From positions 1,471,001-1,535,000 of the forward strand of contig NZ_CP150096.1 of NCBI RefSeq assembly GCF_038396765.1: DNA of 64,000 bases, written 5' to 3'. Below are positions 16,705 through 25,763 of the stretch, piece by piece. The notes below the pieces were generated by a model. That model was not told where the DNA came from. It saw only the letters and a list, made by a program, of their open reading frames with translations, and made no database searches. This stretch comes from Chitinophaga caseinilytica (GTDB taxonomy: Bacteria > Bacteroidota > Bacteroidia > Chitinophagales > Chitinophagaceae). The position numbers were made by a program, and so were the translations under genes. Numbering within the stretch: the stretch's first letter is position 1; every line of letters begins with the position of its first letter.

Positions 16705-16884
16705 ATGAAATTTAACCGAGTACACCTGCTTTTTGCATTGGCCGGCACATTGATGTTCGGCAGTTGTGTGGTAGAACGCCACAGTCACCCGCACGGCATG
16801 CCTCCCGGCCAGGCGAAGAAAGTTTACGGCACCAAATCCGCCAAACCCTTCGCGCCGGGCCAGCAAAAAAAGCACAAGCACTAA
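16705..16884 (+). CDS. tiny His-rich lipoprotein
   Basis: This 59-residue ORF begins with a lipoprotein signal (MKFNRVHLLFALAGTLMFGSC, with Cys21 as the lipidated residue). The mature part holds SHPHGMPPGQAKKVYG and ends in KKHKH. The MPPGQAKKxYG...KxxAPGQxKK pattern recurs in short Bacteroidota lipoproteins, some of which are labelled quinol oxidase subunit 4 without evidence. Its stop (TAA at 16882) is 23 nt before a second small lipoprotein, so the two form an operon ending at the terminator near 17160. His-rich termini suggest metal binding, which is inference. Confidence 0.75.
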   Translation: MKFNRVHLLFALAGTLMFGSCVVERHSHPHGMPPGQAKKVYGTKSAKPFAPGQQKKHKH

Positions 16885-16907
16885 TGAGCAATTAAAAATG
16901 TAGGGAT

Positions 16908-17120
16908 ATGAAAAGGAATTGGAAAACCGGAGGAGTCATTGCACTGGCAACCATCATGTTTGCCGCATCGTGCGCGGTGCCCCGGCCGCCAACCCCGCCG
17001 AAACCGCCGCGTCATCATCATGGCAAACCGCCCACACCACCGGCACCGCCGCGCCCTCCGCACGGCCCGATGGAAGAAGCGACGCACACCGACATTACCA
17101 TAGCATACCCGCATCGATAA
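16908..17120 (+). CDS. small Pro/His-rich lipoprotein
   Basis: This 70-residue protein has a lipoprotein signal ending AASC (Cys22). The rest is almost entirely low complexity: PRPPTPPKPPRHHHGKPP followed by PPAPPRPPHGP, then an acidic tail. It is probably an anchored, extended polyproline tether with a His cluster. No family can be named. It is 23 nt downstream of another His-rich lipoprotein and shares its terminator. Confidence 0.65.
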   Translation: MKRNWKTGGVIALATIMFAASCAVPRPPTPPKPPRHHHGKPPTPPAPPRPPHGPMEEATHTDITIAYPHR

Positions 17121-17141
17121 ACGGAAATCAGTGTAAAAAGG

Positions 17142-17175
17142 GAAAAGAGACTGCATGTTGCAGTCTCTTTTTTTA
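17142..17175 (+). terminator. intrinsic terminator
   Basis: The stem AAAGAGACTGCA / TGCAGTCTCTTT is followed by T7, ending the two-lipoprotein unit. Confidence 0.9.
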
Positions 17176-17242
17176 TTTTCGGAAACCATAACCCTTGCGC
17201 GTACAGAAACACTCAATTCATCATCCAATAAACAGCGATTCT

Positions 17243-17692
17243 ATGAAATCAATTTCCCTGGTATTTTTCAGCTTCATGTTGTTGCTCACATCCTTCCGGT
17301 TGCCCAATGCGGCTTCTACAACTACCGCAGCCCGTTGTGGCGGATATCTTCGCATACTAAACCCTTCGCACGGCGTGAACGAGCCGTTTATTAAAAAAGT
17401 CACCATAACGGATTTGGATAACGTCTACCCTGTGGAGATCTACAACATCCCGTCAGGCACCACGTCGGTGTTGCTCCCAGCCATCCTGCACACCGGAACC
17501 CATTACAGGATAGACTTTCAGCTCATGCCGGCGAGCGCTACCACGAATTATGGTCTGCTGACCATGAAGGAATGGGACGGAACAATTTTCCAAAGCGCGG
17601 AATACCTGGAAGGCCCCGGCGGCATCCCTACGGTGAGTATTACAACGTACGTCGATTGTTTTACTTACGATGTTAGTTGCCAAAACTATTGA
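17243..17692 (+). CDS. secreted hypothetical protein
   Basis: This 149-residue protein has a signal peptide (about residues 1-26). It starts at the ATG at 17243 because the in-frame TTG at 17195 would add a non-signal extension. The mature part is Thr/Ser-rich and beta-rich and carries three cysteines (ARCGG, VDCFT, VSCQN), so one disulphide is possible. I recognise no family. It is followed by a hairpin shared with the convergent rho gene. Confidence 0.55.
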   Translation: MKSISLVFFSFMLLLTSFRLPNAASTTTAARCGGYLRILNPSHGVNEPFIKKVTITDLDNVYPVEIYNIPSGTTSVLLPAILHTGTHYRIDFQLMPASATTNYGLLTMKEWDGTIFQSAEYLEGPGGIPTVSITTYVDCFTYDVSCQNY

Positions 17693-17705
17693 TCAGGCTA
17701 AAGTT

Positions 17706-17742
17706 AAAAAGGGCCGATACCTCGTGGTACCGGCCCTTTTTC
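17706..17742. terminator. bidirectional intrinsic terminator
   Basis: A long imperfect stem (AAAAAGGGCCG...CGGCCCTTTTT) with A-rich and T-rich flanks lies between the secreted protein and the convergent rho gene. Confidence 0.8.
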
Positions 17743-17764
17743 GTTATCCTTTAAACCTGTTCTC

Positions 17765-19486
17765 CTATCTGTTCATAGTGATCAGGAATTCTTCGTTGTT
17801 ACGTGTTCCGCGCATGTGCTGGAGCATGAAGTTCATGGATTCTTCTGTGTTCATGTCTGCCAGGTGATTGCGGAGGATGTATACTTTCTGGAGCACGTCT
17901 TTTTCCAGCAGGAGATCGTCGCGGCGGGTAGACGATGCCGTAACGTCGATGGCCGGGAATACGCGGCGGTTGGCCAGGCGGCGGTCCAGCGCGAGCTCCA
18001 TGTTACCGGTACCTTTGAATTCCTCGAAGATCACCTCGTCCATTTTGGAGCCGGTGTCGATCAGCGCGGTAGCCAGGATGGTGAGGGAACCGCCGTTTTC
18101 GATTTTACGGGCGGCGCCGAAGAACTGTTTGGGTTTCTGCATTGCGTTCGCTTCCACACCACCGGAGAGCACCTTGCCGGAAGCGGGGGCCACGGTATTG
18201 TGGGCACGGGCGAGACGGGTGAGCGAATCGAGCAGGATCACTACATCGTGCCCGCATTCCACGAGGCGTTTCGCTTTCTGCAGGGCGATAGCGGAAACTT
18301 TCACGTGTTTTTCGGCGGGCTCGTCGAACGTAGAGGCGATCACTTCCGCTTTCACGGAGCGTTCCATATCGGTCACCTCCTCGGGGCGTTCATCGATGAG
18401 CACTACCATGAGATAGATCTCGGGGTGGTTGGTGGCGATGGCGTTGGCAACTTCTTTCAGCAGCATGGTTTTACCTACTTTCGGCTGCGCCACGATAAGA
18501 CCGCGCTGGCCTTTACCGATGGGCGTGAAGAGGTCCATGATACGGGTGGAGTAGTTGTTGGACGTAGTGGTGAGATGCAGTTTCTCGAAGGGGAACAGCG
18601 GCGTCAGGTAGTCGAAAGGCACGCGGTCGCGCACTTCTTCGGGTGTTTTGCCGTTGATGGTTTCCACTTTCAGCAGGGCGAAGTATTTCTCGCCTTCTTT
18701 CGGCGGACGAACGGAGCCGCGAACGGTGTCGCCCGTTTTGAGGCCGAAAAGCTTGATCTGGCTGGGAGAAACGTAAATATCGTCGGGGGAACTGAGGTAG
18801 TTGTAATCGGAAGAGCGTAGGAAGCCGTAACCGTCGGGCATCATTTCCAGGACGCCTTCGGAGAGGATCACGCCGTCGAACTCGATATTGAATACCGGTT
18901 CTTTTTTCGGGTATTTATGTTGTTGCTGTTGCGGATTGTTGGCCACGGGTTGCGGCTTGATGGGCGCAACGGGTTCCGCTACGGTCACGAAGTCGTCTTC
19001 CGCTTCTTCTTCCGGAATGATGGCCGGTTCTTCTTCCTCTTCGGTAAGCGCGGGCAGCACGATGTCGTCGTCGTCATCGAACGTCAAAGACGGAATGTCG
19101 AGGTCGATATCGATCTTGCGTTTAGCCGGAGGGGCTTTGATCTCTTCTTCGTCTTCTGATTTGGAAACTTTTGCGGTGGCGGCTTTTCGGCTTTTCTTGG
19201 CGGCGGGTTTTTCGTCTTCTTCTTCGGGGTGGGGAGCGGATTTCTGAGGAGCGGGGGCCGGGGCGGGTTCGTCTTTTTTCGTTCCTACCGGTTTCCTCTT
19301 CCTCACTTTCTTTTCATCTCCGTTACCTGGCTTATCTTCTGAGGCTATCACGGCTTGTTTATCGAGTATTTTATAAATGAGTGTTTGCTTGTCCAGTTTC
19401 TTTGCGTTGGGAATTTCCAGCTTCTCGGCGATGTCAAGTAGTTCAGGAACGAGCATGTCGTTCAGTTGTAAGATGTCGTACATCAT
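17765..19486 (-). CDS. rho: transcription termination factor Rho, with large disordered insert
   Basis: Rho is the hexameric RNA helicase that ends transcription. At 573 residues it is about 150 longer than E. coli Rho. Residues 1-45 form the N-terminal Rho helical domain, about 50-197 are a charged, Ala/Pro/Glu/Lys-rich low-complexity insert with D- and E-runs and a Q4 run, and about 198-270 are the RNA-binding cold-shock-like domain (DGYGFLRS). The ATPase core follows, with P-loop QPKVGKT (Lys339), the [11 protein letters not shown] block and the Q-loop region. Such inserts are known in Bacteroidota Rho and have been linked to phase separation. The start is the ATG at 19486 or the adjacent one at 19483. 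Confidence 0.97.
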   Translation of the reverse strand: MMYDILQLNDMLVPELLDIAEKLEIPNAKKLDKQTLIYKILDKQAVIASEDKPGNGDEKKVRKRKPVGTKKDEPAPAPAPQKSAPHPEEEDEKPAAKKSRKAATAKVSKSEDEEEIKAPPAKRKIDIDLDIPSLTFDDDDDIVLPALTEEEEEPAIIPEEEAEDDFVTVAEPVAPIKPQPVANNPQQQQHKYPKKEPVFNIEFDGVILSEGVLEMMPDGYGFLRSSDYNYLSSPDDIYVSPSQIKLFGLKTGDTVRGSVRPPKEGEKYFALLKVETINGKTPEEVRDRVPFDYLTPLFPFEKLHLTTTSNNYSTRIMDLFTPIGKGQRGLIVAQPKVGKTMLLKEVANAIATNHPEIYLMVVLIDERPEEVTDMERSVKAEVIASTFDEPAEKHVKVSAIALQKAKRLVECGHDVVILLDSLTRLARAHNTVAPASGKVLSGGVEANAMQKPKQFFGAARKIENGGSLTILATALIDTGSKMDEVIFEEFKGTGNMELALDRRLANRRVFPAIDVTASSTRRDDLLLEKDVLQKVYILRNHLADMNTEESMNFMLQHMRGTRNNEEFLITMNR

Positions 19487-19847
19487 CTGTTTTTGTAAAA
19501 TTTAGAAGTGTCGTAAGGCGGGTACCACTGCATACCAACATACACCAATTAACAAATAATTGTTTTGTGTCAATAATAAAGTCTTGATCATTAATTTGAT
19601 GGGATCACCTGTGGTTAGGTGACTGCTGATGAAGATGGCAAAAAAGGAACTTAATCAGACAGATTGAGGACACAAGTTTAGCACTAATTTTGCGATTCTC
19701 CAAAAAAATGTTGAACCCTCCGCCCTAACGCATAACGATTTACGATCATGCACCAGCCCGCCTGTAATCCCCGCCCCTCTTCAAAAAGCCGATTTTCGTC
19801 ATCCGAATTTGTCTATTTTTGCAACTCAATTCAAAACACATATTGAT
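19487..19847. promoter_or_regulatory. divergent rho/asnS promoter region
   Basis: This 361-nt region has no gene. Two plus-strand -7 boxes match TAnnTTTG: TAATTTTG at 19685-19692 (with ATTG 18 nt upstream) and TATTTTTG at 19814-19821, so asnS may have two promoters. A short hairpin TCACCT/AGGTGA lies at 19605-19622 and would be in the rho leader on the minus strand. A role in rho autoregulation is speculative. Confidence 0.5.
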
Positions 19848-21284
19848 ATGAGCCAAAGAGTAAAAATCAGGCAGGTCCTCCAGGACGAAAGGACAAACTA
19901 TGAAGTAACGGTTAAAGGATGGGTGCGCACCTTCCGCAATAACCAGTTTATAGCACTGAACGATGGCTCAACCAATAATAACCTCCAGGTAGTGGTAAAC
20001 GAGGCCGACATGGACCCCGCCACCTTCCGGCGCATCACCCGCGGCGCCGCCATCAGCGTCACCGGCCAGATCATCCCCTCCCTCGGCAAAGGCCAGCGCG
20101 TGGAACTGAAAACCGCCAGCCTGGAGATCCTGGGCGACTGCGATGCCGAAGCCTATCCCATCCAGCCCCAGAAGCAAAGCCTGGAATTCATGCGCGAAAT
20201 CGCCCACCTGCGCTTCCGCACCAACACCTTTGGCGCCGTGTTCCGGATCCGCCACTCCCTGGCGTTCGCCGTTCACCAGTTCTTCCACCTCAAGGGTTTC
20301 GTGTACCTCCATACGCCCATCATCACCGCGTCTGACGCAGAAGGTGCCGGCGAAATGTTCCGCGTCACCACCCTCGACATGAAGAACCCGCCCCGCAACG
20401 AAGCCGGCGAAATCGATTATAAGGAAGACTTCTTCGGCCGCTCCACCAACCTCACCGTTTCCGGTCAGCTGGAAGGCGAGCTCGGTGCCATGGCTTTCGG
20501 CGATATCTACACCTTCGGCCCCACTTTCCGGGCAGAAAACTCCAACACCGCCCGCCACCTGGCGGAATTCTGGATGATCGAACCGGAAATGGCTTTCTAT
20601 GAACTGAAAGACAATATGGACCTCGCCGAAGAGTTCATCAAATACGTCATCAAATTCGCGCTGGACAATAACCGGGAAGACCTCGAATTCCTCACCCAGC
20701 GCCTCGCGGACGAAGAAAAACAGAAACCGCAGGCCGAGCGCAGCGAAATGGGGCTGATCGAAAAACTCGAATTCGTGCTCAACAACGAGTTTGAGCGGAT
20801 CACCTACACCGAGGCCATCGACATCCTCCGCAACAGCAAGCCCAACAAAAACAAGAAGTTCACCTACCCGATCGATGCCTGGGGCGCCGATCTGCAGAGC
20901 GAGCACGAACGCTTCCTCGTAGAGAAACACTTCAAGAAACCCGTGATCCTGACCGATTATCCCGCCGCCATCAAATCGTTCTACATGAAACAGAACGACG
21001 ACGGGAAAACGGTCCGCGCGATGGACATCCTGTTCCCCGGTATCGGCGAAATCGTGGGCGGATCGCAGCGGGAAGAGAACTACGACAAGCTCGTGGCCCG
21101 CATGAACGAACTGAACATCCCCGTGGAAGAGCTGTACTGGTACCTGGACACGCGCCGCTTCGGCACCGCGCCCCACGCCGGTTTCGGCCTCGGCTTCGAG
21201 CGCCTGGTGCTGTTCGTGACCGGTATGACCAACATCCGCGACGTGATCCCCTTCCCCCGCACGCCCAAAAGCGCGGAATTCTAG
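19848..21284 (+). CDS. asnS: asparagine--tRNA ligase
   Basis: This 478-residue class II synthetase charges tRNA-Asn. The start is the ATG at 19848 (MSQRVKIRQ), and the upstream extension crosses the promoter. The OB-fold anticodon-binding domain occupies about residues 10-110 ([13 protein letters not shown]). The catalytic domain has EGAGEMF, motif 2 ([21 protein letters not shown]) and motif 3 ([15 protein letters not shown]) near the C terminus, all diagnostic of AsnRS rather than AspRS. A central charged insert (about 275-310) is common in Bacteroidota. It is a single-gene unit with its own terminator. Confidence 0.97.
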   Translation: MSQRVKIRQVLQDERTNYEVTVKGWVRTFRNNQFIALNDGSTNNNLQVVVNEADMDPATFRRITRGAAISVTGQIIPSLGKGQRVELKTASLEILGDCDAEAYPIQPQKQSLEFMREIAHLRFRTNTFGAVFRIRHSLAFAVHQFFHLKGFVYLHTPIITASDAEGAGEMFRVTTLDMKNPPRNEAGEIDYKEDFFGRSTNLTVSGQLEGELGAMAFGDIYTFGPTFRAENSNTARHLAEFWMIEPEMAFYELKDNMDLAEEFIKYVIKFALDNNREDLEFLTQRLADEEKQKPQAERSEMGLIEKLEFVLNNEFERITYTEAIDILRNSKPNKNKKFTYPIDAWGADLQSEHERFLVEKHFKKPVILTDYPAAIKSFYMKQNDDGKTVRAMDILFPGIGEIVGGSQREENYDKLVARMNELNIPVEELYWYLDTRRFGTAPHAGFGLGFERLVLFVTGMTNIRDVIPFPRTPKSAEF

Positions 21285-21306
21285 TCTTACACAATAATCT
21301 ATATAA

Positions 21307-21337
21307 GAAAGCAGGCGCATCCCGCCTGCTTTTTTTA
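21307..21337 (+). terminator. intrinsic terminator
   Basis: The stem AAGCAGGCG / CGCCTGCTT is followed by T7, 23 nt after asnS. Confidence 0.9.
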
Positions 21338-21470
21338 TGCATGCATGTTTGTGGAAAAGCCCGGCGGCTGCATCCTAGAGGTAATTGAGCAAAACAATAC
21401 AGTGTGTGTAATCACGGCGGCGGGTTTCGCTCCTGCCGCCGGAATTTCTTCACCTTTCAAACCGTTACCT

Positions 21471-21992
21471 ATGGCAGAAATGATCACCTCCCCGAAAAAA
21501 GGCAAAGGCCGCCGCAGCCCGAAACGCTCTACCCGTGTAGATATGACGCCCATGGTAGACCTCGGTTTCCTCCTCATTACGTTTTTCATGCTGACCACCA
21601 CGCTCGCCGAACCGAAGGCCTTACCGCTGATCATGCCGGCAGACGGAGCTTCCACACCGGTGGCCGAAAGCAAATCCATCACCCTGCTCGTTCGCAGCGA
21701 CCGCACCATTTCGTGGTACGAAGGCACGGGCGACGATCCCGAAAAGCCGCCACAGCTGCGGCATAGCACGTTTTCCGCGCAGCACGGTATCGGCGAAGTG
21801 ATCCGCTCGCGGCAGCGCGCCGTGGCCGCGAAATGGGGCGATCCGGAAGAACTGATCGTGTTGATAAAAGCGGAGAACGGCGCCAGTTACGGCAATGTGG
21901 TGGATGCGCTCGACGAGATGAAGATCAACCGCGTGGCGCGGTATTCACTGGCCGACATAACACCCCAGGAGGAGAAATTGTTGCAGCGTTAG
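21471..21992 (+). CDS. exbD: ExbD/TolR family biopolymer transport protein
   Basis: This inner-membrane protein of 173 residues couples proton flow to TonB or Tol work. It starts at the ATG at 21471 (MAEMITSPKKG); an upstream in-frame start gives an untypical extension. A basic cytoplasmic tail (about residues 8-25) precedes a single membrane helix with the conserved proton-path aspartate in the motif VDMTPMVDLGFLLITFF. The remaining about 120 residues form the periplasmic domain. ExbB and TonB are not adjacent, so this is a stand-alone ExbD paralogue. Confidence 0.9.
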   Translation: MAEMITSPKKGKGRRSPKRSTRVDMTPMVDLGFLLITFFMLTTTLAEPKALPLIMPADGASTPVAESKSITLLVRSDRTISWYEGTGDDPEKPPQLRHSTFSAQHGIGEVIRSRQRAVAAKWGDPEELIVLIKAENGASYGNVVDALDEMKINRVARYSLADITPQEEKLLQR

Positions 21993-22046
21993 GGCGCGCG
22001 GGGGAGGGTTTTTCCCTTACCTTTAGTGCTCCAAAACACTATCGAT

Positions 22047-23003
22047 ATGGCAACCGTTCATTCCATCCCCTCCGTTGACCTGGCGGAATTCCGCTCGGGC
22101 GATGCCACCCGGAAAGCAGCGTTCGTGGCAGCCCTGGGCAAGGCGTATGAAGAAGTCGGGTTCGTAGCCGTGAAAAACCATGGTATCTCCGACGAGCTCA
22201 TCAAGCAGCTGTACGACAATGTCCGCGCTTTCTTCCAGCTGCCGGCCAGCACCAAAAGCAAGTACGAAATCCCGGAACTGGCAGGCCAGCGCGGATATAC
22301 ATCCTTCGGGAAGGAACACGCAAAGGGGTTTGAGGCGCCCGATCTGAAGGAGTTTTTCCAGTTCGGACAGTCGGTGGAAGACGATGACCCCGTGAAGGAA
22401 AGCTATCCCAATAACGTGATGGTAAAAGAAGTGCCGGAATTCACGCCCACGTTGTATAAGGCGTACCGCGGGTTCGAAACCTCGGGCAATTCGCTCCTCC
22501 AGGCCATTGCGCTGTACCTCGGGCTCGACGAGCATTTCTTCGATAAAAAGATCCACAACGGCAACTCCATCCTCCGCGCCATCCATTACCCGCCCATCAC
22601 CCAGGAACCTTCCTCGGCCATCCGGGCGGAGCAGCATGAGGATATTAATTTGATCACTTTGCTCGTTGGCGCATCTGCAGACGGATTGCAGATTTTGGAC
22701 AAGGCGGGGGAATGGGTGCCAGTCACTTCTCTGCCCGACCAGATCGTCGTGAACGTGGGAGACATGCTCCAGCGCCTCACCAACAATCGTTTGAAATCGA
22801 CCACCCACCGCGTCGTAAACCCGCCGCGCGAGCTGTGGAATACCTCGCGGTTTTCCATCCCGTTTTTCCTGCATCCCAAGTCAGACATGGATCTTACGTG
22901 CCTGGCGCAATGTGTGGACGGCAGTCACCCGGAAGCATATGAGCCCATTACGGCCGGCGAGTACCTGGACGAGCGGCTGCGCGAGATCGGCCTGAAAAAA
23001 TAA
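22047..23003 (+). CDS. isopenicillin N synthase-like 2-oxoglutarate/Fe(II) oxygenase
   Basis: This 318-residue non-haem iron dioxygenase starts at MATVHSIPSVDL (ATG at 22047). It has the N-terminal DIOX_N region (about residues 6-120) and the double-stranded beta-helix core. The iron ligands are visible as H-x-D in RAEQHEDINL and the distal His in KSTTHRVVNPP, and R-x-S in SRFSIPFF would bind the co-substrate carboxylate. It probably oxidises a small molecule; the substrate is unknown, and this subgroup is widespread rather than beta-lactam-specific. A TACCTTTA box lies just upstream at 22018. Confidence 0.9.
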   Translation: MATVHSIPSVDLAEFRSGDATRKAAFVAALGKAYEEVGFVAVKNHGISDELIKQLYDNVRAFFQLPASTKSKYEIPELAGQRGYTSFGKEHAKGFEAPDLKEFFQFGQSVEDDDPVKESYPNNVMVKEVPEFTPTLYKAYRGFETSGNSLLQAIALYLGLDEHFFDKKIHNGNSILRAIHYPPITQEPSSAIRAEQHEDINLITLLVGASADGLQILDKAGEWVPVTSLPDQIVVNVGDMLQRLTNNRLKSTTHRVVNPPRELWNTSRFSIPFFLHPKSDMDLTCLAQCVDGSHPEAYEPITAGEYLDERLREIGLKK

Positions 23004-23017
23004 ATAGCTTTGACTTG

Positions 23018-23045
23018 CCCGGAGCCCGCGCTCCGGGTATTTTGT
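23018..23045 (+). terminator. weak intrinsic terminator
   Basis: The stem CCCGGAGC / GCTCCGGG is followed by TATTTTG, 15 nt after the oxygenase gene. Confidence 0.6.
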
Positions 23046-23092
23046 GCCTGGTCCTGAACAACAACGAAAGCCCGTTCAGAGAATGAACAGGA

Positions 23093-23359
23093 ATGAACGA
23101 AAACCGAAAGGGGCGGAACATCGTTATTTGCGGCATGCATACCCATCAATTTATCCCCCTGTCGATGGATGACATGAGAATCATCACCGGCGGCACTCCC
23201 GTAGATGAAGCAACGGGCGATCTGCCCACATTGCCACCCGTCAGGAACCGGGACCCGAAAGACCCAACTACCGGATTACGCACCGAATCAACAGACACGA
23301 CCGTCCCGCGCATCGAACCGCCGGGCCTCAACGTGGCTGCGATGATGGGTGGCCGCTAG
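23093..23359 (+). CDS. small peptide with double-glycine leader
   Basis: This 88-codon ORF contains, from Met15, a 20-residue leader that fits the double-glycine consensus LSxxELxxIxGG position by position: Leu23 (-12), Ser24 (-11), Asp27 (-8), Met28 (-7), Ile31 (-4), Gly33-Gly34. The true start is therefore probably the ATG at 23135. Cleavage after GG would release a 54-residue core that is Pro/Thr/Asp-rich and cysteine-free and ends in MMGGR. Such leaders are cut by C39-peptidase ABC exporters and occur on RiPP precursors and secreted signal peptides of Bacteroidota. No exporter or modifying enzyme is in the window. Its stop shares a CTAG with the convergent hydrolase gene. Confidence 0.6.
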   Translation: MNENRKGRNIVICGMHTHQFIPLSMDDMRIITGGTPVDEATGDLPTLPPVRNRDPKDPTTGLRTESTDTTVPRIEPPGLNVAAMMGGR

Positions 23360-24402
23360 TTGCTGGCCGTGGCCGCGGGGGCGCTCGCCTGAAGGGCCGT
23401 TAGCTCTCCCGCGGTTACTCCCTTGCCATTGAACAGCCGGTTGAAATAAGCGACCATCGCGGCATTGAGCCGGTAATCGTTGTAGGGGAAATTCATGAAA
23501 TAACTATGCTGCCAACGCGCCAGTTCCAGGAAGTTGACGTATTGTGCATTGGAAGCCCGCTGGCGTTGGGGCACCTTTTCGCCCAGCTGCCGCTTCAGGG
23601 TGAGCAGGTGAGCGCCTTTCAGCTGCATGTCGCGCTTATTGTAATGCACGAAAACGTTCTTCGCGAAGTGGATCTTTTCCACCCAGCGCGCATGCCGCCG
23701 CATGGGCACGCAGGCTGCGTTGATGATGAGATTGTCTACGAACGGGGTGGTGTTTGCCGCCAGCACGCCCGTGTCTTGCCCCTTCATCATTTGCTCGAGG
23801 ATGATATTTCCCATACTGTGGTAGAACGTGGAAATGGAGACGCCCTCGGTCCAGGGTTCCCCGCTTTCCCGGGCGGCCCGTATGGTACGCAGCAATTGCA
23901 GGTATTGCGGCGCGGAAAGCCGCGCGTTCTGCCGCGCGAACCGGAAGTTTTTCGATGGTTTATATGTGGTATTGATACTGGCGTAGTCGAACATGACCAC
24001 GTTCACGCCGTATTGCCCGCTCATCAGCTGCGCCCGTTCCACATTGGATGTGAAGATCTTGCCCATCCCTTCGGCATATACGACGATGTCGCGGTGGCGC
24101 GGGAGGTGGTCCATGGCTTCGGCGAGCGTGGGCTCGGGGTACACTTTCCACGTTCCCTGCTGCTTTTCCAGGAAAAAGTACTTCAGGGCCGAAGTGTCGA
24201 TGAATTCGTCCACGAAACGCAGACTGTCGGGATGTATGAACCGGTTGGTGACAAAAACCAGCGAAGTATCGCTGCCGGCGGGCTGCTGCTGGTGGGATTG
24301 CAGCGTGAACCGAGACCAGTATGCCTGGCTGTTGTAGTTGGAAAGCTGTCCATGGGCGGCGCACGCCAGCGCAAGGAAAAAGCCTGTCAGAAGACGTTTC
24401 AT
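23356..24402 (-). CDS. exported alpha/beta hydrolase-like protein
   Basis: This 348-residue protein has a signal peptide (residues 1-18, cleaved after AHGQ). The alpha/beta hydrolase fold is suggested by SLVFVTNRFIHPDS, the acidic-loop strand VVMFDYAS and a nucleophile elbow FYHSMGN (Ser in H-S-M-G, a G-x-S-x-G variant with His and Asn in the outer positions). It resembles periplasmic DUF900-like esterases. The catalytic Asp and His are not obvious. It stands alone between the peptide gene and the chromate transporter. Confidence 0.65.
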   Translation of the reverse strand: MKRLLTGFFLALACAAHGQLSNYNSQAYWSRFTLQSHQQQPAGSDTSLVFVTNRFIHPDSLRFVDEFIDTSALKYFFLEKQQGTWKVYPEPTLAEAMDHLPRHRDIVVYAEGMGKIFTSNVERAQLMSGQYGVNVVMFDYASINTTYKPSKNFRFARQNARLSAPQYLQLLRTIRAARESGEPWTEGVSISTFYHSMGNIILEQMMKGQDTGVLAANTTPFVDNLIINAACVPMRRHARWVEKIHFAKNVFVHYNKRDMQLKGAHLLTLKRQLGEKVPQRQRASNAQYVNFLELARWQHSYFMNFPYNDYRLNAAMVAYFNRLFNGKGVTAGELTALQASAPAATASN

Positions 24403-24569
24403 GGGAATGCTGTTATTTCTTTAACGCCTAAACGAAACCAAATGTTTCGCCGGTTTGTACGTACAAGATTTATGCCTTGCTAACCCACGGATTATCAGGC
24501 ACATTTAGGGACGGGATTTGAATATTTCATTATTTTACTGGAAATTGAGGGGCGAACTGATATCCCAAC

Positions 24570-25763
24570 GTGTTTTTACGTCACATCTCATTTTTGAAAG
24601 CAGTCTTGTTGCACAGCTTCACGGCATTCGGGGGCCCGCAGGGGCACCTGGCCATGATGATGAAAACCTTTGTGCAACAGCGCCGGGATGTTACGGAGAA
24701 GGAACTGATGGAATACAATGCGTTCTGCCAGTTGCTGCCGGGCGCTTCCAGTTCCCAGACCCTCACCCTCATCGGGTACAAACGCGGCGGCGTTCCCCTC
24801 GCGGTAGCCACCCTCGCCATCTGGATCACACCGGCCTGCCTGCTCATGGGCTCCCTCAGCTTTTTGCTGCAATTCATGGACAAACGGGCCCTCAGCGTCG
24901 ATATCTTCAAATATGTGCAGCCCATGGCCGTGGGCTTTCTCGCCTTCGGCGGCATCCGCGCCTACCAGATCAGTATCCGCAACACCGCAACTTTCGTCAT
25001 CATGGTGGTGGCTTTGGCGGCGGCGTTCTTTTTCAAATCCCCGTGGACGTTCCCCGCGCTCATCATCCTCGGCGGCACCATTTCCAACTTCAGCGACAAG
25101 CGCATCCCCGATATCAACGAACCGAGAAAGAAGATCCAGTGGGGCAACATCTGGCTGTTTGCGCTCATCTTCGTAGCGGCGGGCGTCATGTCGGAAATGG
25201 CGCGTACCAATAACTGGATCACCCGGAGGCCGTTCAACCTGTTCGAGAACTTTTACCGTTTCGGGAGCCTCGTTTTCGGCGGGGGCGACATTCTCATCGC
25301 CATGATGCTGGAACAGTACGTGTTCCGCTCCAAAAGCCAGTTCATGTCGGCCGAAGAGCTGCTGACCGGCGCGGGGATCATGCGCGCGATGCCGGGCCCC
25401 ACTTTTTCGGTGTCTGCCTATGTGGGCGGCATGGTCATGCGCAGTTTGGGGCCGGGGTACCAGTTCATCGGCTGCATCATCGCACCGGTGGCTATTTTCC
25501 TGCCGAGCATGCTGCTGGTATTGTTTTTCTTTCCCATCTGGAACAACCTGAAAAAACATGTGGTGATTTACCGCGCCCTCGAAGGAATCAATGCGGTGGT
25601 GGTGGGCGTGATGTGGGCGGCTACCATTTTCCTCTTCATATCCATCCCCGTAACCTGGTACAACGTGCTGCTGATGGTGACCACGCTGTGCCTGCTTTGT
25701 TTTACGAAGCTTCCTTCTCCCGTGATCGTTATCGCCTGCATCCTGGCGGGCGCGTTCCTGTAA
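24570..25763 (+). CDS. chrA: chromate transporter, ChrA family (long chain)
   Basis: This inner-membrane protein of 397 residues has two homologous CHR domains (about residues 1-190 and 205-397). The signature [14 protein letters not shown] at residues 17-30 and [14 protein letters not shown] occur in the first half, and [16 protein letters not shown] with [15 protein letters not shown] in the second. About 10-12 membrane segments are evident. It probably exports chromate or another oxyanion in exchange for sulfate-like anions. The start is a GTG at 24570: a stop lies 12 nt upstream in frame and family members begin at this position. Confidence 0.92.
   Translation: MFLRHISFLKAVLLHSFTAFGGPQGHLAMMMKTFVQQRRDVTEKELMEYNAFCQLLPGASSSQTLTLIGYKRGGVPLAVATLAIWITPACLLMGSLSFLLQFMDKRALSVDIFKYVQPMAVGFLAFGGIRAYQISIRNTATFVIMVVALAAAFFFKSPWTFPALIILGGTISNFSDKRIPDINEPRKKIQWGNIWLFALIFVAAGVMSEMARTNNWITRRPFNLFENFYRFGSLVFGGGDILIAMMLEQYVFRSKSQFMSAEELLTGAGIMRAMPGPTFSVSAYVGGMVMRSLGPGYQFIGCIIAPVAIFLPSMLLVLFFFPIWNNLKKHVVIYRALEGINAVVVGVMWAATIFLFISIPVTWYNVLLMVTTLCLLCFTKLPSPVIVIACILAGAFL

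Noticed and set aside
16705..16884. Quinol oxidase subunit 4
   Set aside because: This label is sometimes given to similar short proteins, but the sequence is a 59-residue lipoprotein with no membrane helices of an oxidase subunit and no oxidase genes nearby.
19968..21320. 450-codon minus-strand reading frame
   Set aside because: It is antisense to asnS and has no recognisable domain.
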